Shown: positions 18,101 to 28,671 of the stretch, one piece after another
Numbering within the stretch: position 1 is the first letter of the stretch
How the letters are laid out: each line of letters starts with the position of its first letter
DNA from: a virus
Virus record (IMG/VR): IMGVR_UViG_3300032242_002041
Span: 62,001-126,000 of that record
Reading direction: 5' to 3' (one strand)
DNA length: 64,000 bases
Notes under the pieces: generated by a model
Seen by the model: the letters and a program-made list of their open reading frames with translations, nothing else
Database searches by the model: none
What the model was told of the DNA's origin: nothing
Program-made: the position numbers and the translations under genes

Positions 18101-21100
18101 ATTAGATGTAGCAGTTAATAATAATACTACCGTTCCTGCTGTACAAATATTTGCCAATGGTCAGTTCCAAGAAGCCTACAACTATCAGTACACTGTTGGC
18201 ACCAACACCACTACTATCAATCTATTAACTACCTATGTGCCGGGTGATTTGATTGAAGTTGTAGTACTCAGTGATCAAGTTAGTGCAACAGGTTTTTACC
18301 AAGTGCCTATGAACTTGTCTAATAATCCATTGAATGGCAACAGTAATCAATTTACTCTGGGTACCATACGCAATCATTACACCAGCATAGCTGAAAATTT
18401 AATAAACTTGTCAGGTCCTGTCATTGGTGCCAACAATACTAGAGACCTAGGTAATATTGTACCTTATGGTTTACAAATCCTACAACAAAGTTCGCCTGCA
18501 ACCCTGACCGGTTACTTCATGCGCGATGCCAACTATGATATTTTTGCCGCGTTGGCCTATAACAGCACAGAATACATTAAATTTAAATCACAGTTGTTAA
18601 ATGCTGTGACCACATTTGGCATTGCTGATTATGATAACTGGACAGTGGCTCAACTATTAGATGCTAGTATTGCTCAAATAACCGCAGGCAGAACCAACCT
18701 CAATTCGTTCTACTGGAGCGACATGTTGCCCACCGGTACAGCGTTTATCTCCAATAGTTACACAGTTAATCCTATAACTACCAATAAATTTAATACGGTA
18801 CAAACTTACAATTTTACAGAATCAAATTATCTAGGATTGTGCGTATATGTTAACAATCGATTATTGACTCGCGAATACGAATATGTAGTTTCTACAGAAG
18901 GTCCTACCCTGACTGTTACTATACCGTTGTCAGTGACTGATGTAGTTACAATCAATGAGTACTCTGACACCGCTGGCAATTTTGTACCTAACACTCCTAC
19001 CAAGCTAGGACTATATCCCAAGTATGAACCTAAGATTTTCTTAGATGTAGACTATGTTAATCCTACTCCTGTAATTCAAGGACACGACGGATCAATCACA
19101 GTAGCATTTGGTGATATACGTGACCAAGTATTATTAGAATTTGAACAACGTATTTTTAGTAATCTTAAAAATGATGGCAATCCTCCTCCACTGGTTGCAG
19201 AAGATGTAATCCCAGGTCAGTTCCGCACTACAGATTATACCCAAGCAGAAGTTAATCAAATTCTTGGAGAAAACTTTTTGGCCTGGGCTGGTGCAAATAA
19301 AATAGATTATACTGCACAAACTTACATAGCCAATAACGAATTCACTTATAATTACAGTCAATCTAGTAATCGTCTTGATACCGGTACTCCATTACTGGGT
19401 GCATGGCGTGGAATTTATCGTTGGTTCTACGATACATTGACTCCTAATCTCACACCTTGGGAAATGTTGGGATTTAGTGAAATGCCCGTGTGGTGGACTG
19501 ATCGTTATGGTCCTGTACCTTATACCGCTGATAACTTAGTACTGTGGGGAGATCTTGAGCTAGGGCTGGTTGCAGATCCTGTGGCACCTTACATTATACC
19601 TAAGTATCGTCGCCCTGGATTAACTTCGGTGATCCCTGTTGACAGCCAAGGTCAGCTAATCGCACCTTTCTACAGTGTAATGGGCGCATACAATCCTCAA
19701 GGTTTTCAGAAGAGCTGGCAAGTAGGCGACGGTGGACCGGTTGAAGCTTCGTGGTGGTCAAGTTCCAGTTACCCATTTGCTGTCATGCGCTTACTGGTCT
19801 TAACACGTCCGGCAGAATTCTTTAGCCTATTTGCTGATCGCGACTTGTATCGTTATAGTGCCGAGTTTGATCAATATCTATATAACGGTCGTTATAGAAT
19901 ACAACCACAGAACATTGAAGTTTATGGTAATGGTGTTAGTAAAGCCAGTTATATTAACTGGATTGTAGATTACAATCAACAATTGGCAATGAACAGTACT
20001 GATGCACTGACCACAGACTTGGCCAATCTTGACGTTAGACTATGCTATCGTGCTGCATCATTTGTAGCACAACAAAATTTGAAATTATATTTAGAAAAAA
20101 GCGCCCCACAGAGTCAAAACGATAGTTTACTAATTCCTCCAGAAAGTTATAACCTATTACTGTACAAAAATCAACCGTTCAATCGAATTGATTATAGTGC
20201 TGTTATTGTAGAAGTGGTCGACGGTGGATATAGCATATATGGGTACAGCACCACAAATCCTTATTTTAATATCTCGGTCAGTAAAGTAGCTGGCCTCACA
20301 CAAACAATCACGGCTGGAAATATTAGTGTTACAGTTCCAAGTCAATATAGTGGACAAGTAGCACAAATACCTTATGGTTATACATTTACTAGTCTGGCCA
20401 GTGTGGTTGATTTTCTGTTAAGTTATGGCGATTATCTTAAAAATCAAGGCCTTACATTTATTACCCAAGAAAATGGCTATACCTTAAACTGGCTACAAAT
20501 GGCACAAGAGTTTGTGTACTTTGCCAATCAAGGTTGGGCCAACGGTACTATTATCAATTTGAATCCATCAGCCACTCAGGCTATTGCACTGAGGCCAGGT
20601 TCTGTTGTAGATTCTATTGTAACCTATACTCCAGAAAATTTAATTAAAGATCAAAATCGTCAGGCACTTAACACTAGAGATTTAATTGTGTTTAGACAAG
20701 GAAACTTATTCAGGGTGAATCCGGCACCAGGTGGCAATCAAACCATCAGTTACTTACAATTAAAATTTACTGACTATGAAGACATAGTAGTTTTAGATAA
20801 TCGTACTATTTTCAATGATTTAATTTATAATACTGTAACTGCTGAAAGACAAAATCGCCTTCGATTAAATGCTGCTACAAGTACTCAATGGAATGGTACA
20901 TTAAATGCTCAAGGATTTATTTTAAATCAAAATAATGTAGTAGCCTGGAAATCCAATACCAACTACACCAAGGGTGATATTGTTATCTATAAAAATAATT
21001 ATTGGCAAGCGTCAAACATTGTACAACCCAAAGAAACATTTGACTACACAGATTGGTATAAGAGCAATTACGACCGCATTGAGCAAGGCTTATTACAAAA

Positions 21101-24100
21101 CTTGGCAACTAAAGCTGACCAATTGGCCAACAGCTACAATACACAAACAGCCAACCTCAACAGAGATAATGACTTGTTAGCATTTGGGCTTATCGGGTTC
21201 CGCCCAAGACAATACATGGTTGATTTAAATTTAACAGACACCAGCCAGGTTCAATTGTATCAACAATTTGTTAAGACCATGGGTAGCAAAAATGCTACAA
21301 ATTTGTTTACCGAAGTTAATTTTAATAATTTAACAAGTCAATACAACATTTATGAAACCTGGGGGATTCAAATTGGAACCTACGGCGCTCAAGCTAATCG
21401 TAGTTGGTTTGAAGTAGCCCTCAACGAAGCAGTGCTAAACGGTAATCCTAGTACATTCCAAATTATTCAACCAGGACAGACTAGCGAAGCTGACCAAACT
21501 ATTCTGTTGAGCAATTTGTGGGCAGAAAGTTATGCTATACCCAATACTGACATATTACCTACAACCTATACTAGAAATTTAGACACAGCCTTACCAACGG
21601 CTGGGTATGTTAATCTTAACGATGTCGACATTACAGTGTTTAATCTTAACGACCCAAGTGCTATCGCGGCACAGTTGTCAACCGTTGGCAACGGTACTAC
21701 AATTTGGGTAGCGCAAGATAACAGCTACGATTGGAACATTTATGAATGTGTTCAAGTTACTGGGCGTTTAATCCAACTGTCGGACAATCTCAACGGAACC
21801 AGCGTTGCACAATTCAGTGGCACTATTGATCTAGCCATTGGCGACTTAATAATTGTTCGTTATTTTGACACCGCAGTTGATGGAGTATATCGTGTATTAA
21901 GCAGGCCTGCCGTTGACTCGGTAGTTATCCAATATGCATTTGTTAACTCTAATCAAACTACAATTTCTGGCACCGGCATTGTGTTCCGTTTACAAACCAT
22001 GCGAGTAAGGCAGGCCAGCGATATTATTAATTTGCCTTATGCTAATCAACTTATACCCGGGGCACAAGCCTGGGTCGACAACAACGGTTCCGGACACTGG
22101 GAAGTTCTAAAGAAAACTGATCCATTTGCTGCTATAGAATCCATAACAACCAACAGCCCAGAAGTTAATTCGTTGTTTGGCTCTAGTCTGGCTCAGAGTT
22201 CAGATCATTATGTTATGATAGTAGGTGCACCTGGTGCTGTCGGCGGCGCCGGAGCAGTTTGCACATATCGTGCATATCAAAATCAATACATAGAAAATAC
22301 AAAATTATTATTGTCTGCTACCGCTGCCGCAGGGTATGGTAACAGCGTAGATTTTGGCAACAGAACTTGGGCAGTAGCCGGAGCAAGTGCTAGTAATTCA
22401 GGCGCTGGCTATGCCACTGTATTATACTTGATTCCGGGATCAGGTGACTACATTCAAACGCAATTGTTGGTGGCACCGGACCAAGATTTTAGTGCAACAG
22501 GATTTGGATCAGCAGTACAAATCAGCGACGACGAGCGATGGATGTATATTAGTGCTCCGGGTGCTAACAAAATTTACGCATACGGTCGCGTTGACGTGCC
22601 AGAACAATCGGTTTCCTACGTAGCCAACGGCACAACTTCCGCGTTTAATTACAGCAACAGCATTATGATTAACTCTGCTTATCCAGAACAATTGTTGGTA
22701 ACTGTAAATAACGTCTTGAAAACAGCAGGAGTCGATTATACCGTGTCAGGAACATCGGTTAATTTTACATCAGCTCCTGTAGCTAACAATAAGATTTTTA
22801 TTAGCCGTCGGACAACACTACAGATAAGAAATTTTAATGACTCAACTCTTTCTCTGGTAACTTACTTGTCTACAGTTACAACCTACGATTCTTTTACTGT
22901 TACAGTAAACGGGGTGTTACAACGACCCTATATCGATTACACCTTTAGCAGTGGTGTTGTTACATTTATTGTTTCGTTGCCAAGTAACGCTACCGTTGCA
23001 GTATCATCTGCTGTAGCTGGTGCATATTGGCAATATGTCAACGTTATTACAGCGGCTGGCATTGATAGCGATGCTCGTCTTGGTACCAGTTTAACCACAG
23101 ATCAACTGGGCCTGCAACTTTTAGCCGGCGCACCTTACGATAGTGCTACGGATGCCATTGGAAATATTATTAATAATCCTGGTACTGTATATGCGTTTGA
23201 TCGAAGTAACATCAGATATATCATAACCGATGCTAGTCAATTAACTTATGCAATTCCTGGGACCTATACTAGCCCACTAGCAGTAATGTTGAATAATCAA
23301 TATTTGACCAACACTGCTCAATATGTTAATGGACAGTTTACAGTCAGTGGCAGTAACATTATACTATCTAGTTCTGTTGCATTGACAATAGGTGACACCT
23401 TGGAAATTGAAACTAATCAGTTTCAATTTGTACAAAAATTTGCAAGCAAGGTTGTAATTGATGAAGCTAAATTTGGCCAAAGTATAGATATCTGTTCAAA
23501 CAATTGCAGTGTATATGTTGGTGCACCACAAGATACTTACGCTACCGGCGTATTTAAAGCTGGACTGGTTCAACGTCAAGTTAACCAGTCTCGAATATAT
23601 GGTGTAACTACAAGCACTGTGGCTAATCCTACACTGACACCAGGCGATACTATACGCATTAACCTTCAACAGGTTGCTGTTCCGGCAGTTCCTAACAATA
23701 CTGTTGCTGGCCTAGCTAGTGCCATTAACGCTTCCGGTATACCCAATGTTGCAGCATCCGCAAGTGCCGCTGGCTTTTTAACAATCAACGTAATTAACAG
23801 CGCAGCAGCTGTGGAGTTTAACAGACTTACAGTATTGCCTGGTGTGACCGGAACGGCGTTTGCTGATCTTGGATTTACAACTTACCTGTACACACAAACT
23901 ATTACAAGTCCAAATCCTACAGCCTATGCACAATTTGGCTCTAGCGTAAACGTGAATACCGGCGCTGTAAACTTGGTGGTAGGATCGCCCAATGGTGATG
24001 TCTATGAACCAACTACATTTGATGCTGGTAAAACATATTTTGATGAGCATAGCACTACAGTATTTGGCTATATTACCAATTCTGGAGTAGTATACACTTA

Positions 24101-27100
24101 CGATTACCTGCCAAGTTCTAGTGTCAGTGCCGCTAATCCTGGAAACTTTGTATTTGGACAACAGGTCTATGTAACCACTTTAAATACCGGAGATCAATTT
24201 GGTTCTGCTGTTAACTATCGCAATGGTAGATTAGTAGTAGGTGCTCCAGGAACTGACCTTCCTGGCGGCAATCAAAATTATGGAAGTATATCGATCTTAG
24301 ACAACCCAGCTGATGCCGCAGTATGGCAGGTACTTTATAAACAACTACCAATGGTTGATGTAAATCTTATCAACAGTGTCTATTCATACAACAAGTTATT
24401 AAACAGTGTCCAAACTTATTTTGATTATATTGATCCATTGCAAGGAAAAATATTAGGAATAGCCCGTAGAAATATTGATTACATTGGCGCGGTCGATCCA
24501 GCTAGTTACAACGCCGGCACAGTGCATAATACCGGCACCAGTTGGGGTGCTGCACATGAAGGCGAAATCTGGTGGGATACCAATAGTGTTAGATTCATTG
24601 ACGCTAACCAAGATAATTTAACCTACGCTAGTCGTCGTTGGGGCCAGGCATTTCCTGGTAGTCGCATAGACATTTATCAATGGATTGCAAGTTCAGTTCT
24701 TCCAGCTAACTATACCGGTTCCGGAACGCCATTGAGCACAACTAGTTATACCACACATTCTACGGTTAACAATCAAGGCTTGATAACTACTACGTATTAT
24801 TTCTGGGTTCGTGGCATTGCCACAACCGCTACCCAGTTTGGAAAAACTCTAAGTGCTACAGCTATTGCTAGTTATATTCTTGATCCTTCTAGTAGTGGAT
24901 TGCCTTACATAGCAGCCTTAACAGCCAACGCTGTAGCCATTTATAATTCTGCTAGTTTGTTATCAGCCAATAATACTATATTACATGTTGAATACGATAG
25001 ACAGGCCGTCGGCAGTACCAGTGACATACACACAGAATATGAATTCATTGCCGACGGAAAAGCCGAGGCTTTCTTAAATCCTAACCTATACCGTAAATTG
25101 CTAGACAGTTTCTGCGGTACAACTACAACCGGTGCTGCAGTGCCAGATCCTCTGTTAAGTCCTGGCATGCAGTACGGAGTTGAGTTCCGTCCACGCCAGA
25201 GCATGTTTGTCAATCGCTATAAGGCATTAGAAAACTATCTAACTCATGTTAACAACATATTAGTACAATATCCTATTACTGAAACTCGCAGTTTACATTT
25301 ATTAAACAGTGCAGAACCCACACCAACACAGTTTGTGCAAATTAATGCTGGCAAGTTTGTTGTAGGCACTCAATATACCATTTATACAGTAGGAACTACA
25401 GACTTTACTCTTATTGGTGCTGCCAATAACAACATAGGCACAACATTCGTTGCTACTGGTGCAGGAATAGGAACAGGTTCAGCATCATATTATAGTTGGA
25501 ACTACGAAGTTGCTAATCTTGAAATTTTAGCCTACCAAGATCTTACATTAGTTCCGGTTGGTTATCGATATCTGGTACAGACCGATGCTAGTCAACATGG
25601 CCGCTGGACCATATACCAAGTAATTCAAATCAGTGAAACAGGACAACCAGCATTGGAATTGGCGCAGGTACAAAGCTATGATACTCCTTTGTATTGGAAT
25701 TATATTGATTGGTATCTACCTGGATACAACAGCAGTATACAACCTGCAGCCACAGTGGCCAATACTGCTGAACTACAAACTTTAAGTTTGGATACTGCAC
25801 CCATTGGAAGCAGTGTTAAAGTTAGCAATATCAACAGCACTGGCAAATTTGAAATTTATCTCCGCGCTGGAATAAATCCGGTAACTGGCTGGCAACGAGT
25901 AGGACTTCAAGACGGAACAATAGCATTCAGCGAAGTGCTTTGGAACTATCCATTGGGCGGTTTTGGATTTGATGCAGAAGTATTTGACGCACTGTATTTT
26001 GACCAAGAGCCTGTGGTTGAAACTCGTTATATTATAGAGGCAATTAATAAAGAATTATTCATCGACGATTTGTTAATTTACCGTAATCAAAGTTTGATGT
26101 TGATGTTCCAATTTATCTACAGTGAGCTTACTAGTCCAAGTTGGTTAATCAAAACCAGTTACATTGATGTGGATCATGTTGTTGGCGGATTGTATCCTTA
26201 CCAACTATATCAACCTGACAATCAAACATTTGTACTAGATTATCTCAATGAGGTCAAACCTTATCACGTACAAACTTTGGCATTTAACTTGATCTATGAA
26301 GGGCTGGATCTTTATTCTGGATCCTTAACTGATTATGATGTGCCATCCTATTGGGACTTAGCGTTAGAATCACCACAGTTTGTTAGTCCAATACTAACCC
26401 CTTACACTTACTCCAACAGTGTAGACCAGTCGTTTGCTAGCGATGCAGCCAGTAACGCACAAATTTGGCTACAACAGCCCTGGAGTAATTGGTTTAACAA
26501 TCACACATTGAGTGTAGATAGCATCAATGTTGTTGATACTACAACTGTATATAATGATGTGCCAGTTATAACCATTGGATATAAATGGGAAAGCGAAACT
26601 GCATACTCTGCAGGCGCCCAAATATTCTACGGTAATAATTTATACACAGTTACCGTGGCCGGAACTACCGGAACCTCAGCTCCAACATTTACTTCTGGAA
26701 GCTCAGTTGACGGCACAGCAACTCTGACCTATACAGGAATAGCAGCCAAAGCTACAGTAATTTTAAGATCCAACGGCACTATATATTCAGTTACAGTTAC
26801 AACTCCAGGATCTGGATATCTGACCACGCCTGTAATAGCCATTAATGGCGTTTATCCTATTTTTGATCCAGAATTGCCGCCATCAAAGGTAAAATTAGTA
26901 CCTGTAATGGGCAATAGCCTGGTTAGAGATAGTAAGACCACAATCAAATACGATCGTTGCCAATATGCCAGTACTATTTTTGAGTGGCAACCTGATGTAG
27001 TTTATGCCGAGGGTGATCGAGTGCGCTGGCACAATCGTGTATGGTCTGCCAACTCTACTCAACGCTCTCCAACATTTGTTGTATTTGATTGGACTATAGT

Positions 27101-28517
27101 ATCAGCCAGCGATCTTGACTGTGCAGATCGTACCATGGGGTATTACACACCTACAATTGACATGCCAGGCCTTAGTTTACCATTGTTAATTGATGGTATT
27201 ACATATCCTGGAGTGCAAGTCTCTGCACCAGGATTCAATCAGAATACTGGATTTGATGTTGGTAATTTTGATATTAATCCCTTTGATAACTTAGCTTACG
27301 GTGCCGAAGGTCAACCTACCTATGACCCAGCAATACTAGATGCACGGTACAGCAGTGCTTATTTAGATACCTATTTAGGAACTAGACCCACAGACATCAA
27401 TGTTGATGGCGGCGGCTATATTGATGCATTCAGTAGTTATGCTCCAGAAGAATTAGTTCCGGGCAGCGAGTTTGATACCATGGACTTCCGTGTGTACACA
27501 CGCCCGGTCTCTGTTTATGTTGGCAACGGATCTACTACTGCATTTGCCGCACCTGTTGGAGCAACAGAGGTTGTGGTTACGGTCAATAATTTAGTGCTAA
27601 CACCCGGAGTAGATTATACCTATGCCAGCGGAATTGCTACATTAACTAGTCCTCCTGCCAATGGATCCCAAACTGTCGTACTTGAAAGCAATCCAGAAAG
27701 TGCTGGCTTAGCATTTCGCATATTTCAAGACATGAGGGGAGTGCAGGCTACATATCGTATAACTCCTGAAACAACTACAACATTGGTTCGGCCCCTATTA
27801 ATTACTGACGAAGTAATCTATGTTAACAATGCCGATACATTACTACAACCAAATTTATCTGCTAATGTCTGGGGAGTGTTAACGGTAAATGCTGAACGTA
27901 TTATGTATCGTGAAATAGATCTTGATAACAACACAGTAAGTGGGTTGTTAAGAGGCACCGCCGGTACAGGCATTGCTACACACTCTAATGGCGCTGTAGT
28001 TTATAACATGGGCCGAGATAATTTATTACCACTACCATATCAAAACTATGTGGTCAGTAATAGTCAATTAGGCAATGGAACCAATACTGTATTTGTGGCT
28101 GACAATATATCGCTAGAATACAGCGAAAACTTTGATATATTGCCATATGATTTTGGTAACATAACTGGAGAATCTGGTTCATATGATTTTAGTGAAACTG
28201 TTACTCCAGACAGTGCTGTGGAAGTGTATGTAGGCGGAACACGAGTTCAAACCGGCTATACAATAATTCAAACAGCAGGATTTGACACTAGCGGCTATGC
28301 TAGTTATCCATTTGATACAAGTGCATACAGACCGAATAATACTCAGATTGTTGTTGTAGAGTTTGATATTGCTCCGCCCGCGGGTGTTGATGTTACTATT
28401 TTGGTACGTAGAGGGGTTGATTGGTATCAACCAGGAATAAATCCAATATCACCTAGCAACGGTCAACCCTTACAAGTAACCCAAACGGTGCCTGCACAGT
28501 TTTTCCGGGGCGAATAA
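15153..28517 (+). CDS. Giant virion protein in the gp7 (wedge) position, with FG-GAP propeller
   Basis: 4454 residues, about a fifth of the window, in one intact frame. The N-terminus (RSVEFLPAIFQTPINDQFL, then GFIGRRVGPGVNANDKY and YYTWDPFVDFDKFVNY) is a pattern I recall from very large structural proteins of marine T4-like phages. Position just after gp6 equals T4 gene 7. Between about residues 2335 and 3050 at least six FG-GAP-type units appear (FGSSL...VGAPG, FGSAV...ISAPG, FGSAV...VGAPG), expected to fold as a beta-propeller. Two domains start with Y-x-NG-(S/T)-T-x-AF (near 2487 and 4121) and contain VTVNN and GVDYT. Probably a baseplate arm or host-contact protein; function inferred. 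Confidence 0.75.
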   Translation: MAKQVRSVEFLPAIFQTPINDQFLSATLDQLIQNPQFTQTQGFIGRRVGPGVNANDKYVVEPTKIRNNYQLEPGVAQLNPTDSHRVVDVITYPGINDALKLQGAYTDNADRLYNSDYYTWDPFVDFDKFVNYAQYYWLPGGPLAVDVSSEGVPFTDSFTVTRANGAYTFSGVEGDNPTLTLARTGRYTFNVAQNQQETANFRVTNNGTSSWNINYSPNPTLTLVRGGTYNFNLIQTFPWAFYFKTKLSLGTTNIYSNGVFNNGAGSNLITFTVPQDAPDTLYYCNDLEINLRGQINIIDGTPGTGDGFWIQTDPGVNGRIPTTPNISSRNVLGVTNNGIDLGTVTFNVPSATAQDFYFNMPNIGQVDLITTLQFDQINNQLVDIFLENNPDGIDGITNLQNRTIAFITQNSDPGTGGWQQATFFDPLLNAGNVESGAGSYDSTTFAETTFITDPATQYGVWRIQYLTAETGDIYMSLQFVQNVELDNKFTVGFGKEYASTSWYKDSSGFFSEIPLLTADRSLLFYQDGTDPNIFGRIRIINQQTSTTLNVDEIIGLPTYTSPNGVIFTNGMKVVFRGDVYPASYQNNEYYVEGVGTAIRLLPVGNFVTPETYTVGASIPYDSTLYDSGNFDGDLNQPVVPDYLTVNRASLDLNAWTRSNRWFHIDVINASAAYNNTTPILDNNFRARRPILEFRAGTRLFDFGTEGLQPVNIIDFTQTDALSNVEGSVGYSTDGYTLLNGSTIIFAADQDPEVRKTVYRVEFITPDTVPPLIPEPIIVLTPIATAVADQTVVVLSGTTEQGMSCYYSGVDWSPPPKIWVTTSGTTRLAGSTAVDSAYATRVIQEGLEAAQQKISVNQPPLFNIYDSNGISFGNRLVYSSSNFNGSPLFSYAIGNAAPDLVLGFPLTYLSLTNLGDIVFDNNFYKDSFTYTINSTGKTVELSTGFVRQYSTRVISKREIGWQTAVTTSLVRQQFQFTYDGSPLQLDVAVNNNTTVPAVQIFANGQFQEAYNYQYTVGTNTTTINLLTTYVPGDLIEVVVLSDQVSATGFYQVPMNLSNNPLNGNSNQFTLGTIRNHYTSIAENLINLSGPVIGANNTRDLGNIVPYGLQILQQSSPATLTGYFMRDANYDIFAALAYNSTEYIKFKSQLLNAVTTFGIADYDNWTVAQLLDASIAQITAGRTNLNSFYWSDMLPTGTAFISNSYTVNPITTNKFNTVQTYNFTESNYLGLCVYVNNRLLTREYEYVVSTEGPTLTVTIPLSVTDVVTINEYSDTAGNFVPNTPTKLGLYPKYEPKIFLDVDYVNPTPVIQGHDGSITVAFGDIRDQVLLEFEQRIFSNLKNDGNPPPLVAEDVIPGQFRTTDYTQAEVNQILGENFLAWAGANKIDYTAQTYIANNEFTYNYSQSSNRLDTGTPLLGAWRGIYRWFYDTLTPNLTPWEMLGFSEMPVWWTDRYGPVPYTADNLVLWGDLELGLVADPVAPYIIPKYRRPGLTSVIPVDSQGQLIAPFYSVMGAYNPQGFQKSWQVGDGGPVEASWWSSSSYPFAVMRLLVLTRPAEFFSLFADRDLYRYSAEFDQYLYNGRYRIQPQNIEVYGNGVSKASYINWIVDYNQQLAMNSTDALTTDLANLDVRLCYRAASFVAQQNLKLYLEKSAPQSQNDSLLIPPESYNLLLYKNQPFNRIDYSAVIVEVVDGGYSIYGYSTTNPYFNISVSKVAGLTQTITAGNISVTVPSQYSGQVAQIPYGYTFTSLASVVDFLLSYGDYLKNQGLTFITQENGYTLNWLQMAQEFVYFANQGWANGTIINLNPSATQAIALRPGSVVDSIVTYTPENLIKDQNRQALNTRDLIVFRQGNLFRVNPAPGGNQTISYLQLKFTDYEDIVVLDNRTIFNDLIYNTVTAERQNRLRLNAATSTQWNGTLNAQGFILNQNNVVAWKSNTNYTKGDIVIYKNNYWQASNIVQPKETFDYTDWYKSNYDRIEQGLLQNLATKADQLANSYNTQTANLNRDNDLLAFGLIGFRPRQYMVDLNLTDTSQVQLYQQFVKTMGSKNATNLFTEVNFNNLTSQYNIYETWGIQIGTYGAQANRSWFEVALNEAVLNGNPSTFQIIQPGQTSEADQTILLSNLWAESYAIPNTDILPTTYTRNLDTALPTAGYVNLNDVDITVFNLNDPSAIAAQLSTVGNGTTIWVAQDNSYDWNIYECVQVTGRLIQLSDNLNGTSVAQFSGTIDLAIGDLIIVRYFDTAVDGVYRVLSRPAVDSVVIQYAFVNSNQTTISGTGIVFRLQTMRVRQASDIINLPYANQLIPGAQAWVDNNGSGHWEVLKKTDPFAAIESITTNSPEVNSLFGSSLAQSSDHYVMIVGAPGAVGGAGAVCTYRAYQNQYIENTKLLLSATAAAGYGNSVDFGNRTWAVAGASASNSGAGYATVLYLIPGSGDYIQTQLLVAPDQDFSATGFGSAVQISDDERWMYISAPGANKIYAYGRVDVPEQSVSYVANGTTSAFNYSNSIMINSAYPEQLLVTVNNVLKTAGVDYTVSGTSVNFTSAPVANNKIFISRRTTLQIRNFNDSTLSLVTYLSTVTTYDSFTVTVNGVLQRPYIDYTFSSGVVTFIVSLPSNATVAVSSAVAGAYWQYVNVITAAGIDSDARLGTSLTTDQLGLQLLAGAPYDSATDAIGNIINNPGTVYAFDRSNIRYIITDASQLTYAIPGTYTSPLAVMLNNQYLTNTAQYVNGQFTVSGSNIILSSSVALTIGDTLEIETNQFQFVQKFASKVVIDEAKFGQSIDICSNNCSVYVGAPQDTYATGVFKAGLVQRQVNQSRIYGVTTSTVANPTLTPGDTIRINLQQVAVPAVPNNTVAGLASAINASGIPNVAASASAAGFLTINVINSAAAVEFNRLTVLPGVTGTAFADLGFTTYLYTQTITSPNPTAYAQFGSSVNVNTGAVNLVVGSPNGDVYEPTTFDAGKTYFDEHSTTVFGYITNSGVVYTYDYLPSSSVSAANPGNFVFGQQVYVTTLNTGDQFGSAVNYRNGRLVVGAPGTDLPGGNQNYGSISILDNPADAAVWQVLYKQLPMVDVNLINSVYSYNKLLNSVQTYFDYIDPLQGKILGIARRNIDYIGAVDPASYNAGTVHNTGTSWGAAHEGEIWWDTNSVRFIDANQDNLTYASRRWGQAFPGSRIDIYQWIASSVLPANYTGSGTPLSTTSYTTHSTVNNQGLITTTYYFWVRGIATTATQFGKTLSATAIASYILDPSSSGLPYIAALTANAVAIYNSASLLSANNTILHVEYDRQAVGSTSDIHTEYEFIADGKAEAFLNPNLYRKLLDSFCGTTTTGAAVPDPLLSPGMQYGVEFRPRQSMFVNRYKALENYLTHVNNILVQYPITETRSLHLLNSAEPTPTQFVQINAGKFVVGTQYTIYTVGTTDFTLIGAANNNIGTTFVATGAGIGTGSASYYSWNYEVANLEILAYQDLTLVPVGYRYLVQTDASQHGRWTIYQVIQISETGQPALELAQVQSYDTPLYWNYIDWYLPGYNSSIQPAATVANTAELQTLSLDTAPIGSSVKVSNINSTGKFEIYLRAGINPVTGWQRVGLQDGTIAFSEVLWNYPLGGFGFDAEVFDALYFDQEPVVETRYIIEAINKELFIDDLLIYRNQSLMLMFQFIYSELTSPSWLIKTSYIDVDHVVGGLYPYQLYQPDNQTFVLDYLNEVKPYHVQTLAFNLIYEGLDLYSGSLTDYDVPSYWDLALESPQFVSPILTPYTYSNSVDQSFASDAASNAQIWLQQPWSNWFNNHTLSVDSINVVDTTTVYNDVPVITIGYKWESETAYSAGAQIFYGNNLYTVTVAGTTGTSAPTFTSGSSVDGTATLTYTGIAAKATVILRSNGTIYSVTVTTPGSGYLTTPVIAINGVYPIFDPELPPSKVKLVPVMGNSLVRDSKTTIKYDRCQYASTIFEWQPDVVYAEGDRVRWHNRVWSANSTQRSPTFVVFDWTIVSASDLDCADRTMGYYTPTIDMPGLSLPLLIDGITYPGVQVSAPGFNQNTGFDVGNFDINPFDNLAYGAEGQPTYDPAILDARYSSAYLDTYLGTRPTDINVDGGGYIDAFSSYAPEELVPGSEFDTMDFRVYTRPVSVYVGNGSTTAFAAPVGATEVVVTVNNLVLTPGVDYTYASGIATLTSPPANGSQTVVLESNPESAGLAFRIFQDMRGVQATYRITPETTTTLVRPLLITDEVIYVNNADTLLQPNLSANVWGVLTVNAERIMYREIDLDNNTVSGLLRGTAGTGIATHSNGAVVYNMGRDNLLPLPYQNYVVSNSQLGNGTNTVFVADNISLEYSENFDILPYDFGNITGESGSYDFSETVTPDSAVEVYVGGTRVQTGYTIIQTAGFDTSGYASYPFDTSAYRPNNTQIVVVEFDIAPPAGVDVTILVRRGVDWYQPGINPISPSNGQPLQVTQTVPAQFFRGE

Positions 28518-28521
28518 TCAA

Positions 28522-28529
28522 GGTAAATA
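28522..28529 (+). promoter_or_regulatory. Putative late promoter (GGTAAATA) after the giant gene
   Basis: Third copy of the octamer, in the 16-base gap after 28517. It lies only five bases before the ATG at 28534, so a transcript started here would begin inside that short frame and serve the gene at 28668 rather than the small one. Confidence 0.42.
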
Positions 28530-28533
28530 ATGT

Positions 28534-28671
28534 ATGACTGAAAATAAACAACCAAATCAGACACAAACTCCTACAAAACGACCCAACGAAACTGGCTCAA
28601 TAAAGGTAGAAGGTTTTGTACGAATACACGATCCAAAAACAAAAGAAGTTTTTGTGGAGAAGCGAGCATGA
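28534..28671 (+). CDS. 45-residue protein, truncated duplicate of the next gene's N-terminus
   Basis: Reads MTENKQPNQTQTP, a Pro/Thr/Asn lead, then VEGFVRIHDPKTKEVFVEKR and stops. The second half matches residues 8-28 of the next protein. Twenty-nine bases (28627-28655) recur exactly at 28713-28741, a spacing of 86, so the copies are in different frames. The stop overlaps the next start as ATGA. It may be a remnant of the original N-terminus left by a small tandem duplication, or a leader for coupled translation. Whether it is translated is uncertain. Confidence 0.45.
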   Translation: MTENKQPNQTQTPTKRPNETGSIKVEGFVRIHDPKTKEVFVEKRA

